Below are positions 13,073 to 26,749 of a stretch of 64,000 nt of DNA, piece after piece (position 1 is the stretch's first letter; each line of letters opens with the position of its first letter). The translations under genes and the position numbers were made by a program. Origin of the DNA: Onchocerca lupi (lineage: Eukaryota; Nematoda; Chromadorea; Rhabditida; Onchocercidae); NCBI GenBank assembly GCA_028564675.1, contig JAOVVO010000147.1, positions 1-64,000 on the forward strand, written 5' to 3'. Below the pieces are notes generated by a model. That model was not told the origin of the DNA, ran no database searches, and saw only the letters and a program-made list of their open reading frames with translations.

Positions 13073-13435
13073 CTTTTTTTTTTTCTGTCACAAATAGTTT
13101 CATTTAATTAAGATACTTTCATAGATGATGTAGAATCTTGATAGAAACCTAAAGAAGTAAGAAATGAATACAGCAGACATTATAAAATTAATCATCGCAA
13201 AAAAGTTTCAATATATGAAATTTAAAAAAAAAAAAAAAAATCTAATTTTTCCAATATTTGCTCATTTAAAGTACCAATAAATCATCAATCTGTTTACCCA
13301 TCTGCGAAATAGATGTTCCATTTTTAAATTACATTTCATTTCAATTCAATTTCTCAGTTAGACATTATTTATCATCAAATCGTCTATTTTATTTCTTAAG
13401 TTTATTAATTAATTAATCTGCTATTAGTTTATCAT

Positions 13436-16232
13436 ATGGATGAGCAGTATCAGCAGCCTTCAATGATTGATCAAAATAGTAAAGAAGCGATTGTAAGTGC
13501 AAGAGATACTATGCCGGAAAATGATTCGAACCGGAATGTCAATCCGGAAAATGTTTTCAAACCACGTTGGGGACCGCATCATAGTGGTGCTAAGAAATTA
13601 GCTGCTCTTTATAGTCGAGGTAGAATATTTTGCAATGAAATAAAATTTAAATTTTTTATAAATTTCAAAATTGGAATATTTTACAGAAAAAATCGAAAAA
13701 AAAAAAAAAAAAGAAAAAAAGTAGAAAAAATAATCCTTCTCATATGGTAGATATTATCTAATAATATCGATTTTTAAATTGTTGCATTGACAATAAATAT
13801 ATTATTTAATTCAATTAAATATTTGACAATTAAAATAATTAGAAAATAATGAAGTAATTGATGTATGATTACAAAATTTCATCATATAAAATCTAACTTA
13901 TGTAAACTTTATTGTGGTATTAAAATGAAACAATTAATAACTAGGATGTATGGAATGATTACTTTTTTGTCAAAGTTTATTTTAAGAAAACAAGATTAGA
14001 AATGATTATAGTAATGAAGAACAATTAATAGCTAATAAATTTTGTTTCATTAATTTTTGCGGAAAAATTTTGAATAATTAATTTCCACCAGAGAATTTAT
14101 CTTGAAAAGTATGGCAAGAAGTTGAAAAGAGATAATTGGGCAAAGTAATTTGATCAAAAAATATGATAGAACTACTAATCAATTTTTCAATTTTTAATTA
14201 TTTCATCAAATTTTATTGATTGAAATTTAATTAATTTTTCAGAAAAACGTTTGCAAGAAATCATTTCAACCGGAATTGGTATTACGGAATTGCTTATTGT
14301 TATTTACCTATTAGTATGGCGATTCGAACTTTCCTCATTACCTTACGTACTTTTTTTCGCACTTTTGGGCATTGTAACAGCTGATTTATTATCCGGATTG
14401 GTTCATTGGGCTGCCGATTCTTTTGGTACCGTTGATACATTCATTGGTCGGGTCTGTTTTTTTTTTTTTTTTTTTTTTTTTGTTTATTTTAGTTTGAAAA
14501 AAAAAAAAAAAGAAAGAAAGATTTAGTAAACAAACAAACATTTTGCACTTAATATAATGAAAATTGAATTCTCAAAAAGTGTTTAAATTTTAATAAAATT
14601 TAAAGATGTTTTGCTAAAAAAAAACATTTAAAATATGTTGTCAAAATAATATATAAACAAACTCTTTCGGATAGCTAATTACTAATTTTTCATTTTTCTC
14701 CTAATTAGCAAATTTTCTTGTTTGTATAATAACAAATTATAATTACACTTATCGTATGTCTTTTCATTACACGCAATTAAGTATTCTCATAAAAATTTCT
14801 CAAAAGAAAACTTTTTCATTAAATTTCCATCGAAAATTCGGATGGAAAATTTTTTGTTTAAAATTTATAAAAATATATTACTAAACTTTACAGTAATGAC
14901 ATCTGTCCAATTTATGCATTTATTATTCTGAGCATTTTCTGAAAAAAAAAAAAAAAAAAAATAAAACGAAATTAAAGCATTTCTTCTTTCTAAATCCGAA
15001 GAAATGTTCAGCAGAAAGCAATCATTAGGAATTTCCGTTTCAGTTTTTTCTTCCATTGAACTAGCTTTCTCACAAAATGTTTTACTTTTCTTTTTTTTTT
15101 TTTTTTTTTGAATTTCCTTTTTATCGAAATCTTCACTTTCAAAATATTCTATGATTGTGAATTTACAAAAAAGAAAATAACGAAAAATCCTTTCGAGTAC
15201 TTCCTCTTGAAACTTTAAAATTAATTGATAGTCTTGCAAAATTACTCCAAGATTTGTTCAGTTTTTTTTTTTTTTTTTTTTTTTTTTTTCACATATAAAC
15301 TTTTGCAAATAATTGCAATGAAAATCTTTTTATGCTAATTAAACTTTTTTTTTTTTTTTTTATGAATTATAGCAAAAATTTTTTTAGCATTTTATTCGAC
15401 CATTTCGTGAACATCACGTTGATCCTACAGCCATAACACGTCATGATTTCATTGAATGTAACGGTGATAATTTCCTGATAATCATACCAAAACTCACACA
15501 TATTATTTATCAGCATGCAACATTATCAAATTCTGATTTGAATACTTTGGCAACATCACATTGGTTTTACTTACTTTTGTCCATTTACATTGCGCTTACC
15601 AATCAGGTACTTAAAGAATTTCATAAAAATTTACAATTAAATGAAAATTTATTGTCAATACAATTCAATGATAGTTAAAATTTTCGTCCAAATTCGTTTG
15701 ACTTTAATAGTTTATCCCTAATATACAATTTGCAATAGTTGGAATATTAAAATTCTACGGAATATTTTTTTTTTTTTTTTTAAAGGTTATTTCAATAAAT
15801 CGAATTTCAGTAAATTTCAAATGACTAGTTTACTTTAATTTGAGCAAAATTTTAGAATAATTCTCGAAAAATAGCTTGCAGAATCAAATATTTTCTATTC
15901 GATAAGTCAATTAAATTGTTTTTGAAATTAAAAAATTGTCATGCATAATTTTCAAAAATAATTATTGATTTCAGATTCACAAATGGTCACATACATATAT
16001 CGGATTGTCACCCTGGATAGAAATGTTACAAAATTGGCACGTGATACTTTCACGTAAAGGTCATAAACATCATCATATTTCACCACATGCATGCGGATAC
16101 TGTATAACTACCGGTTGGCTAAACGGACCGCTGGATGCAATCGGTTTCTGGCGTGGTGCTGAATTTGTTGTGACCGGATTGACCGGAATGAAGCCTCGTA
16201 CTGATGATTTGAAATGGGCAAAAGCTACATGA
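13436..16232 (+). CDS. Plasmanylethanolamine desaturase (PEDS1/TMEM189/Kua family), complete
   Basis: Exons 13436-13619, 14243-14451, 15388-15606 and 15975-16232 join in phase to 289 aa (human protein 270). The family is a membrane di-iron-type desaturase that makes the vinyl-ether double bond of plasmalogens in the ER. Visible marks: a hydrophilic N-terminal stretch, hydrophobic helices at about residues 68-88 and 92-115, then conserved His motifs HWAADSFG, HFIRPFREHH, RHDFIE with NGDN, HKWSHTY, WHVILSRKGHKHHHISPH, and ITTGWLN with a C-terminal GLTGMKPR. All His clusters of the family are present, so an active enzyme is expected. There is no fused UEV ubiquitin-conjugating-like domain, unlike the human KUA-UEV readthrough. 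Intron 2 (14452-15387) contains long poly(T) tracts, including 28 T at 15262-15289; the acceptor chosen (TTTTTTTAG before 15388) avoids an in-frame stop that the upstream AG would give. Confidence 0.95.
15262..15289. repeat. 28-base poly(T) tract in PEDS1 intron 2
   Basis: An uninterrupted run of 28 T, among the longest homopolymers in the window; likely length-polymorphic. A second run of about 17 T lies near 15345-15361 just before the exon-3 acceptor. Confidence 0.9.
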
Positions 16233-18498
16233 ATCTTCTAAAAATTAGATGGAATTAAGAATTTTGATTGATTTAATTTTCAATCAATAATTTTTATTTT
16301 TCAAATGAACATCTTTTATTGAAATTATCCATAATATGTTGAAAATTAAAAATTAATTTAATTAAAATTTAAAAATCACAGTACGTAAAGTACAAGATCA
16401 ATATATTTTATCGGTACAGTCTAGTCTACCTTATTGAAGTTTTTCCTAATATGCCACATTAGATTTGAAATGACACCATTTTTTTTTTTTTTTTTTTTCA
16501 AATTTGCCAATTTTAGATAAGGAATGTTCAAGAGAAAAATAAAAATTTTTAGAATTTTTTTGATCGAAAATTAATTTGTCATTATAATTCAGATTTACTG
16601 TTGAATTTCAAGATTTTATTCTTTTTTTTAAAAAAAAAAAAAAAAAAAAGATGTTCACGTAAGATAATATTTTCTGTTTTTTAATGATATTCTTCACTGT
16701 TTCAATCGTGTGTATTAACTGTTGGATACGGTATTTTCGTTGTTCCCCTCGTGAAGAAGAGAATTATTTCACGTGTTATTAAGTTTCATTTGCTTTTCTT
16801 TATTAATTAATCAACTTTTTCAAGAAACTTGTTTGCTTACCAAAAAAAAAGAAAACGTAATGGAAATAAGTATTTAAGTTATCTCAAATGATAATTTACA
16901 TTTATTTTTTCTTTCTCATCAGAATGTATTTCATTCTTTAGCAAATAACTGTTCAAATAAAATAATCTATAAAAACAAATCTTAGTTCTTATACAATACA
17001 GTAAAATTATGCAAATTTTCATGTAATATAATTCTATAAAGTTTATATTTACATTTTCGAAATATTTTATTATTTGAATCATTCTATTATGACGAAATCA
17101 AATTGAAGTAAAAGTTTCACTTTTTTTTTTTTTTTTGAATTTTTATTTGAAATAAATATTTGCAATTATTTGCACTAATCTTTTCATATTTAATGAAATA
17201 TGATGACATATTTCAGAAAAGTAAATTTTCCTTAAAATTTCAGTAAATTTTTATAAAAATTTTTTCTGAATAAAATTTATTAAAATTTCATAATGGAATT
17301 TTTAACAATTCTTTTTTTCACGCTTTTCCTAACTTTTCGTACATTTCTTACAAAAAAAAAAAAAAAATTATATTAGTCAGTAAAAAATCGTAGATCAAGA
17401 AACGACATAAATTAAAACAAAGTAGAGAAGTGGAATTTTTGTTTTTTTTAAATCGAGAATTTTCAATTTTTCAAAAAATATCGGAATCTGAGTTTTTACG
17501 AGTGAATGAGTAAATCAATCACCTTCAACAAACTTTACTGTAATTGAAGATTTGCGCAAATGAAAGAAATTAACAAGTTGAATTCATTAAATTCAGAATT
17601 ACGAATAATTTCCATACGGTTTGCGTGAATATGACCAATAATATACAAGAATCATTAAAAATAACTGGAAATAAATGAAATATGATAAGAATTATATCTT
17701 TCTTCGAGATATGATTAATATAAATCAATTCATATAGATCGCGAAATTTGATATTTAATTCAAACAGAGAATAGAAAGATCTTTTGAATGAATTGATCCT
17801 CAGTATGGATGATAATTGATAATAAAACAGCCAGATTTTCAGTATGTTGATTTGTAATATGTTTATATATTTCAGTAAATTAATGATATCTATGATATCT
17901 CATATGTGTATTTATTAGTTAATGGAAATTCATAATCAAAGAAAGGTTTTGGCAAATATTAAAGAAATAATTCTTTCTAAATTTAGTTTCTAATCGGAAT
18001 TTATGAAACCATAGAACACTACTAGTAAAAATACAAATTTCTTCTATTTTTTGTCATACTTATTTGATATATTTTGCGTAGAAAAATGAGAGCCATTGGA
18101 TAGGTACGAAATGATTGGTATGAAAGAAAATAATATTGAATAAAAAGTTTCATTAAGCAAATCTGCCAAATATCATAAGGTTAACTGAAATAGAAATTGA
18201 ATTTTTCTGTTCATAAAATCGAAATATTTTTTAATATAAATATCACAAAATAATCGAAATTTCCCAATGATTCATTTATTCATATCTCAGCACAAAAGAT
18301 CTTTGTTCTCTCGTCTTTTGATCTGCTAATAAAGCTTATGTGCATTGTGTGAAATGTTAGAATCTATGTTAATTGTCAAGAATGTTGCAAGGACTGGAAC
18401 TTGTTGTGAGCATTATCATCTTTTATATTTTGTCCTAATCACCAACTTTTTGTGTGATATATTGTAAGCCCGTGCTCTACTATCAACATCAAGCTTTT

Positions 18499-18554
18499 CA
18501 AGTAGATCAGTGATCTCAATATCAGTCAAGTAGATCAGTGATCTCAATATCAGT
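18499..18554. repeat. 28-base tandem duplication
   Basis: Two identical copies (18499-18526 and 18527-18554), each starting CAAGTAGATCAGTGATCTC. The unit contains the palindrome GATCAGTGATC, and part of it (TCAATATCAGT) recurs once more just downstream. Confidence 0.85.
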
Positions 18555-20290
18555 GTCTTTAAAATCAATATCAGTGGTAGTTCAATTCCAATTCAATTTC
18601 GACAATAGAATGAGCGATAATTCAGCAGCACTTTGAAATGATAAATAGCAAAATTATAATCTGTCCATCTTTTTTTTTTTTTTTTTTCGCTAAATTCCTT
18701 GTAAAAATTTTCAAGAATGAAGGAAATGTTCATAGTAACATTATTACTTTCTTGTAATATGTCATGTTAAGTTTTTCTTATCATGCACAATTTAGTCAAC
18801 TATTTTGGTTTGTTGCTGAATTCTACATGCAGATGACAAAATTCAAAATGAAAATAATGATAATAAAAATGACAAGAATATAATGAATATTATAAAAATG
18901 AAAAAAAAAAAAAAAAAAGAAAAAATCATCTAATAAATACAAATTTATCAAATACAATACAAATTTTGTTAATGTATGAATAGACTTGGAATAAATATGA
19001 TGGCATGATCTGCAAATGATTGTGAAAGCAATATTTCATTAGAGCCATTTAGCAATTATACTGTTTATTTAAGCAACAAAATCATTGGCAATCAAATCTT
19101 AGCTTTCAATTTTTTCTTTTTTATTGTTTGAAAATAGGATCTAAATTAATTTCTGATAATAGATAATCTGTATCAAGTAATAGTGATTAATAAAAATTGT
19201 CTAATCAAATAGTTGCTAATATTGTAGATTGTATTCTTGCTAAACATTTCTAATAATTTGAAAATGATTCTCTCAGAATTGTGTCCGAGTGAGTTACTCC
19301 AGCGTCCCGGTAAATCTTTTGACCAAATATTACGATCACTTCTAATCTTATTACCGAACTGTTTGTATTTAAAATTAAGGTTAACTTGAATAATCTTTAA
19401 TTCATAGCATTGTGAGAATAAGAATTTTAAACCATTATGAGATCACTTTGCGTATCCATTGATGGTAGTGATTTGAAGTTATCATTTGAAAGATTATCAA
19501 TCAAAGTCTACTTGTTCAAAACAATGATCTTTTTTCAAATCGATCGATCGTTATGCGATCTTTAGATTATAACTACTGCCTTAATATACTGTAGTTAATT
19601 AATAAGAAATTTACCAGAACCACTGGGTAACTTGGTATAGTGTTGGCATAATCAGATGACTATGATTGATCATAATATTGCAAGTAGTATTAATTCGCAA
19701 TTTATATCATTCATATTGTAATCTCGCCTAATTACTAATTAATCACATATGAATATCATTCCCCTCAATTTCATTTATCATTTATTTTCATTGTACGATA
19801 GCAAATATTCCTTGTCTTTATTCACCGTATTGAATTAATTTTTATTGTCAAAAAATTTCGACACGAATCTGTTTACTCATTTGCAGGTAGAACTAGACAA
19901 ATTACAGGTCAAGATAAAGTATCCAAAGGTTGAGTAAGAATTTTCTGCTCAGATGGAATGAACTTTTGTTTTTTTACCCCTTCCTGTCTTTATCGCACAA
20001 TAACAATACATATTTATGTTGAAAAAGATGACAAGAAGATGGAGATCTTTCTTTCTATATAAAAAAAAAGCAATAAATTTTAAAATGATTTTGAAACTAA
20101 AATGCCAGCAACGATAGATGTAAGCAAGATTACGATTTTTTTCATCTCAATGCTTATATCTCATCAAGATTGCACCAAAAAGAAGTTAAAATAATTCTCT
20201 AAACAGCTGGCACATTGCTAATGTTAATCTAACAAGAAAAGCGTGTTATTTCTATAATTAATTAATAAAATAAATTCAATTATATATACA

Positions 20291-20319
20291 AGGAGAGAGG
20301 GAGAGAGAGAGAGAGAGGG
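20291..20319. repeat. GA microsatellite
   Basis: An AG/GA-repeat run with two GGG interruptions in otherwise AT-rich DNA. Confidence 0.85.
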
Positions 20320-22324
20320 AATATCAAACAAGCAAAAAACTTAAGTATTATACTACCCGTGGAAATAAAATTACTATAAACAATAACAGGATAATCTAAT
20401 CTGCAAATGATTCATAAATTAATGGAAGAAAAACAAAAATACATATATTAATCAATAGTATTCATTTATTACTTCGGTAATGTTTGAGAAAAAAGCATTG
20501 ATGGCAAAATTGAAGAATAAATTATTTAAGATCACGAATTATATACTAATTATATAGGATCATGAAAAAAAGATCAACTTTGATTAATATTAATAGAAAA
20601 AAATCAAGGCAAAAAGAATGAAAAAAAAAATGACCAACTGATAATAAGAAATAAATCCGTTATGTCACGAATACAATAAAACCAATGGTCGATCATCTTA
20701 TCAGAAGATAAAGCAAAATCGCCGACACATTCAAGTTATTATTGCTATAATATTCATCTTATCATCTTTGTCATAATTATGGAATGTGATTGGAGAAAAA
20801 AAAAATAAGATAGGGTATAATTGAACTTCTAAAATAAAAATTGACAACCTGAGCATATCTGGATACCAAAGTAATTAAATAATCCAATTAATGAATATTA
20901 TTATCTAAGCATCGAAATCCAATAATTTGCAGGATAGAAAATGATAGTTGTTGCAATAGCAAGAGTACTATTTGATAGAGTATCAAAAAATTTATGGACA
21001 CAATTGGAGAGAAACTCGACAGAAAAAATAAACAATAATGGATAAAGTAAGTAATAAAGTTAGTAAGAATTGTATGTACAAAAATACCTTACCGATTTCT
21101 AAATTTTGAATTAAGGTCCAAACAATGAGGTTCAAAGAGACCGCATAGAACACTTGATGATAGCAACTTTTGATGAAATTACGAGTGTTTATTTGAAATA
21201 TAATTATTATTCTCAATCGGATAATATATGAATAGGAGTTTTTCATGTCAATGCCGTGTATAACTATGTTTTTCACTCAATAACGTTTAAATTTTCTCCA
21301 TAAGAAGTTTCTTTTCATATCTAAAGCTTTTCTTTTAAAATCGACATTCCACTTTCACTTTGTAAACTGATTATTACTGTTAGAAAGACGTCAAATGAAG
21401 TTCAATGACGTATAACATCAATTATATACGATGAAAACGACGGTCGAGCAGGACAATGAACTTCTTAAATTTGTCAGTCAACAGAATGGAATAGATATCA
21501 TCGAATTTCACTTTCACTTCCATCAATAGTTATCAAATATTAAACAGGAATACTTTCCTAACTAAACGGTTAGTTGATGACAATAAAATTGAGATTGGAA
21601 TTATCTTTCGTATTAAAAGATGTCCCATCGTTCATGATCATATTTCGCTCTTACTAAATGACAAGGAATAATATAACATAATAAAGGCGAAATATGATTA
21701 TTCTATGACAGAGAGAGCAATGGAAATTTCACCAGAGATTATCAGATTTGAAAATGCAATAGCAAGATTTTTGTGGCGAACAAAAGTTGCATAATTCTAT
21801 GGATATTAAACAAGAAAGACTTTTTGACATAAAAGAGATATTTTTTCGCATTATGTACATTTCTAAAATTTTTTAAAATTCTTAGACATTTTTAATGGAT
21901 GATGCTGCTATTTGTTTGTATATGAATGAGATCTTTTACCATTCACTGAACGTTACGTTTTAAAATCGATGGTAGAAAAGAAAATGATCATACAAACACA
22001 TGTACACGCATATATTATGAATAACATATCTTGAAATTTGTACTACCGCAATAATCTTATTTACATAAATCTTACAACAGTGACTCTTTGATGAGGAGAA
22101 TTCGAAGAGGAAATTTTCAGATTTTTTGAGATTCTTTCATTAAAGAATATAATTCCTAGCTTTAAGCCTTGAAAGATTGCACCATTCCTTAACTAGGGAT
22201 ATAGCAATTCGAGACCACAAGCAGACACATTCGCAAAAGCTGAAAAGGACATATAAACATGAATTAAATTGGTAACAATCGGACCAAAAGGCAATTTCGA
22301 ACAAAATAATAACTGGTTAATCCC

Positions 22325-24005
22325 TCAACAATATCGCGTACGCTTTGGCAAGAATTCCTCCTCAACAGATCGCTGGTTTTCATCATTAGTTCTATCTTTG
22401 TCTATTGATTTCATAACAATAGGTCCTGGCGGAATGCAGATGTCTTCGTTTCCATTCTGGAAATACTAACAATTTTAATAAGCTGTATGACCAAACCAAT
22501 TTCTCTTATTAAATATTCAGACCGGATTTATTTGAAAGTTAGGTAAAACTATATAAGCAACATCCAAACAGACAAAATCAAAGATCTTGTAAGCAATAAA
22601 TTACAGAAAGTTTCTATCAATTTTCACTTAGAGTGACTACATTTTTGCAAATAAGGTGAAAACTCGACCTACAATAAAATTCGGAAATTCTAGAAAAGCA
22701 TCAAATGTTGACAAAAATGTTTGATAAATAAAAGAAAAAAATTGAATATCTTTAATTTTAGTGAGTGAAAACCAAAACGCAAATGAACGAACTGGAATTG
22801 GAACTTCAGTAAGTGTAGCATCAACAACTTCAAAATATGGTCGAAGTCTGCTAGGTGATGTCCGTTGTACTTTATTGGAGGAACTGAAAAATAGTATAGA
22901 ATTTTGTCTCACAAACAAATATATTTCGATCCAACTTCAATAAAAGAGATATAGAAGCAAGCGGTTCCAATTACCCTATTCTTCTAGAAAAGGCTGCCCG
23001 TGAAGCTGCATCTTTGAGAATCGCATCTGCTTCACTAACAGGAGCATTGCTACTACTGCTGCTTGTATCATCCTCCTCCGTTGGTTCACCCATAGTTTCT
23101 AAGGCAGGTATATGTATACCGTCAGGGCCATCATGTGCAATACCACGTTCACGCAGCTAAAAAACATCACTTTTTTTCTTCGAAAAATTTGATAAATAAT
23201 AGAAAATAATAAAGCAGGAAAATCAAACGAAATTTCTAGAATATTCAAATACAGAAAAACTATTACATTTCAAAATGTTTAAAAATATTTCGTGCAAAGA
23301 GAAGAGACTTACATCCTGTACAAAACCTTTCAATTCGCATGCCTCTACAGCTCCCAACAAACCACATTCTAATCTTTGCATATTTTCTTTGTCCGATACA
23401 TCGAACAGAAATTTTTTATTGAGTAATCTAAAGATAGTTTATGAGGTAAAATGCACAGCTATATTAATCTCACATTAATTTTCTCAACATGAAAACGATA
23501 TGTGAAAAAAAAATTCTCAAAATCACGAATTATAGATGCAAAAAATCAAATAAATTAGTTCCAGAGTTAACTATCACATCCATGGAATTAATATGACAGC
23601 TTGAAGAAATAAGATTATTTTGGCAAAGAAATAATAAATTTAAGAGTGTAATGTTCGATGAAATTGAGATCGAATCTAAAGATGAACTCGCTAATTAATA
23701 ATAATTCACAGACTCAGCATGGCATTGTACAGATTACTTTTAATCAGATTCACTACACAATACAAACCGTTACACTAATCTATATAATACAAACATTACA
23801 TTAATCTGTTAAATCCGCAAAATCGACAATCGAACTAATATCTGAAATTTACTTACCGTTTTCGGATTGTTTCACCTCGCGCTCTAGTGATAAATTTCCG
23901 ATATGCTACCATGCACATATATTCAATGATGGATCCAATAGTTTGAGGGCTTCTTTCATTCATTTTTTCGCATATATCAAAATAAAAACCAAGGCGGAAT
24001 ACAAC
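22325..24005 (-). CDS. Unrecognised protein-coding gene, possible histone-fold protein
   Basis: Exons read on the - strand: 24005-23857, 23427-23313, 23156-22975, 22883-22793 and 22456-22325 (stop TGA). All junctions are GT-AG and stay in one frame, ending ...PKRTRYC. The 22793 donor is weak. The first two exons look helical: FRLGFYFDICEKMNE, then SPQTIGSIIEYMCMVAYRKF, a basic turn (ARGETIRKR), and DKENMQRLECGLLG. The first pair resembles helices 1 and 2 of CENP-S/TAF-type histone folds, but this is only a pattern impression. The third exon is acidic and Ser-rich (EEDDTSSSSS). A possible N terminus is a 10-base exon at 25716-25707 (MFSG) plus 25040-25018, which would join in phase. It is transcribed in the same direction as the CHD gene upstream. 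Function unknown. Confidence 0.6.
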
Positions 24006-26749
24006 CTGAAGAAATTTTGATAATAATATTGATGTTTAGTTTTAAAATTATTGTAGCAAATACTTCTTTTCGAAAAGTCATCAGATTATCGTAATGACAA
24101 AGCGATCAAAAACAATGAAGGAATTGAATATATTATTTTTCTTCATTACCGCAGAACTCATCATTCTATTCAGAAATTTCAGAACCGAAGAGTTAGAAAA
24201 AAAAAAGCAAGAGCAGAGAAGGAATTTCATATCTCAGTGACTGAATTTTTTTTTAGCATTAAATTTTCGAGAAAATATCAGTCAGTCAACGGATTACAAA
24301 ATAAAAAACGAAAGAAAACAAAAATTCAAGAATCGTGACAGATTTCAGAAGCAGAAACACTTAAATTTCACTTATCTACTCTTTCTAATTCTATTATTTT
24401 TACTAACCTTTCAGAGAATTCGAATTCGGTTCGTATATTTTATTGTAGATTGATGAAGAAAATTAATTAATTAATCCATATAAATTAGATTGAGCAATTA
24501 ATGTCATGAATTTCTCAAGTTCTAATTTGCATATCCTCTAATATACATTTATACTATTACAATATTTAACTGAATAAACAGTCTTGGTAGTACCATTAAT
24601 ATTAATTATATCAGTTTTTACTTTTTAGTTATAACTGATATTTTTATTAATATCATCTACCAGTCCTGGTAGTACCATTAATATCAGTTATACTTAAAAG
24701 ACTAATGCACCAAATGAGACAATTAAAACATTTTTTATATCACTGAAAAACCGTTCATTCCCATCAAAAAAAAAAAAAAAAAACTTAACTTCCTAGATTA
24801 TCTAAATACCACTCTTTCTCATCTGATCAATAAAAGAGGAAAGTGTAGCGGAAGGTATAGAAATGAAATCAGTTCAGATGGAGTATGAGAAGTAGAGCTA
24901 GAGATTTTTAGAGAGATGTTTGCTCAAGATATTGCTTTACCTTTGTACTGCAACATGCAAAATAATAAACAGTTGCACGTAGAGAAATGGAGGAAATGTT
25001 GCACGTAAACAATCAACCTGCGTCAATTGAATAGCACTTCCTGCAAAACACCATTTTTTATTTTGCAAAAAAGTAACATTTAGCAGTCAATAAAACTATG
25101 CAATCCATGGAAATTTTACATTCGGTTGTTTTCATGAAATTGCCTAAGATCATATTTGTATTATATGAATATTCTCAATGGTATAAGTATCCATTTAAGG
25201 GAAAAATGTTATGAGCAAAACAAGAATTCCAATTTATTTTAAATTAAAAGAAACATAATGATAATACATGACATATCATGTTACGATAACATAACGACAT
25301 TAACGACATATAATAATTTACATCTTAACAATTCTAATAAATAAAAATTATCCATAAAACAATGCAAAAACAAATGAAGCAAAAATGTAATACAAATTTC
25401 AAAAAGTTCGAAGATTGACTAAGATTGTAGCATTCATTCTCACTCATGAAATTCAACTTAGAAATCTATTGTGACCTGAGCCTGGAAAAGGATAGATAAT
25501 GCCGATCCACGCAGCACATATTTCTGGAAGTTTTAAGCAAACTAAAAAAGAGTATTCGAAGTTCTGCGAATTATTACTTTACCACTCGTGAAAAAACTAG
25601 GTCACTAATAGATTTGCCGGAAAATTTCCAGCATTTCATTATAAATTTAATTCCGAGGTGGAAAAGAGGGTAACTTTTTAACAATACGGCCGGAATCGGC
25701 CCGTACCAGAAAACATAATTTCACAAAACGGCCGCTCAGACCTAAGCAACAACAATTATTAATGTGGACGAAAAATACTTTTACAACTTTGCAAACATCA
25801 TCACTTGGAATCTAATGGATTGTGAAAAAAAATTTCAAAAACTAAAGATGAATTCAGTTATATAAATACTATCAACTTTCGCGAATATATTATGCTATAA
25901 TGCAAATTATAGATCAGATTACCTTCATAAAGAACAAATCATAAGCCATTTCATGAATACTTAATAGTCTTATTGGAAAGTATCTTTCGAAAAAGTGAAA
26001 ATTCTATCATTTGAGATTTGATGATAAATCTACAAAAGATCAAACCAGAATTTCCTTTTTCAAGTGAAAATTTGATCCCTTGATTATGCTATAGCACACA
26101 AAGTTTTTTTTTTTTTTTTAAATATGCACCCTTTTGAGCTCAGTAATCCAATATAACTGCAATTCTAAGTTGAAAATTTGAACTGATGAAAAAGTACAAA
26201 ATATAACGATAAAAAATTGGAACAACATAAAAGATCGCACAAACCACCCACATAAAACGCTGTCAAAATGAAAAAGCGAGATCATACAAGCTGTCAGTTT
26301 ACTTTTATATTACTTGCTATATCGTAAAGAATACACTCATTTAAACCACTTCAAATCACATGAAAAAGAATGTTACATGATAATAGGTACCTAAAAAGGG
26401 AAAGGTATATGCAAACAGCTGGAGATCGGTAACAAACTATGAAATAAAAATATAAAAGCTACCTAAAAAAAGAAAACAGCTTATTTTTCTAAATGATACT
26501 GTACTAGTTCACTACTACTGCTTCTTCTCAGTTTTTATAAATACAATCCAGAAGAACAAACGTGAAACTCTTTGACAAGATCCTTCCTCGATACTTCAAT
26601 ACCGCACCCTTTGCTTATCTTCAATGTCGAGCAAAAAACTTCGGGAGTTTTGCAGTGCTATATAACCAAATGATGCAAATATCGATTACTGAGAAGAAAA
26701 CCACTCACTAAAAAGAAATCACGGGCCGGGAGATTTATACTGACAATTA
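24006..26749. other. Region between the CHD gene and the unrecognised gene
   Basis: Contains the CHD 3' UTR (just left of 26750), and probably the first exon(s) and promoter or trans-splice site of the unrecognised gene. A locally GC-rich patch at about 25685-25745, unusual here, holds a short - strand frame starting with ATG at 25716. An imperfect hairpin with a following direct repeat lies at 24584-24684. Otherwise nothing is recognised. Confidence 0.5.
24584..24684. repeat. Imperfect hairpin plus direct repeat
   Basis: 24584-24616 pairs with about 24633-24663 (ends TGGTAG ... ATATCAGTT) around a loop of about 16 bases. The left end GGTAGTACCATTAATAT is repeated directly at about 24668-24684 and is followed again by CAGTTATA. 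The whole resembles a decayed foldback element. Confidence 0.65.

Larger units (their letters stand above)
6811..13435. other. Intergenic region between the RhoGAP and PEDS1 genes
   Basis: 6.6 kb, very AT-rich, with many poly(T)/poly(A) tracts. Open frames here are short and made of Phe/Lys/Ile-rich low-complexity sequence, so no gene is called. It contains the RhoGAP 3' UTR (a candidate poly(A) signal AATAAA at 7006-7011) and the local duplications, inverted repeat and tandem array listed separately. The last few hundred bases before 13436 should hold the PEDS1 promoter. A TTAG dinucleotide context at 13424-13427, nine bases before the ATG, could serve as a trans-splice acceptor. Confidence 0.7.
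16233..22324. other. Intergenic region right of PEDS1
   Basis: About 6.1 kb with no recognised gene. Open frames are short, Ile/Phe/Lys-rich and without family motifs. It holds a two-copy 28-base tandem (18499-18554), a GA-rich microsatellite (20291-20319) and poly(A)/poly(T) tracts. A 94-codon hydrophobic frame on the - strand (20992-21276) has a good donor-like GTAAGG but no partner exon was found, so it is not called. Confidence 0.65.

Noticed and set aside
20992..21276. 94-codon hydrophobic - strand frame, chemoreceptor-like at first sight
   Set aside because: No family motif, no acceptor and no partner exon found; AT-rich frames readily give Ile/Leu/Phe runs.
22269..22469. 66-codon + strand frame
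   Set aside because: It is the opposite strand of the last exon of the unrecognised - strand gene (22456-22325), which has a clean acceptor and stop.
22761..22943. 60-codon + strand frame with diverse residues
   Set aside because: It begins at a GTG after a TTTTAG and overlaps the - strand exon 22883-22793, which joins in phase to its neighbours; the + frame has no partner.
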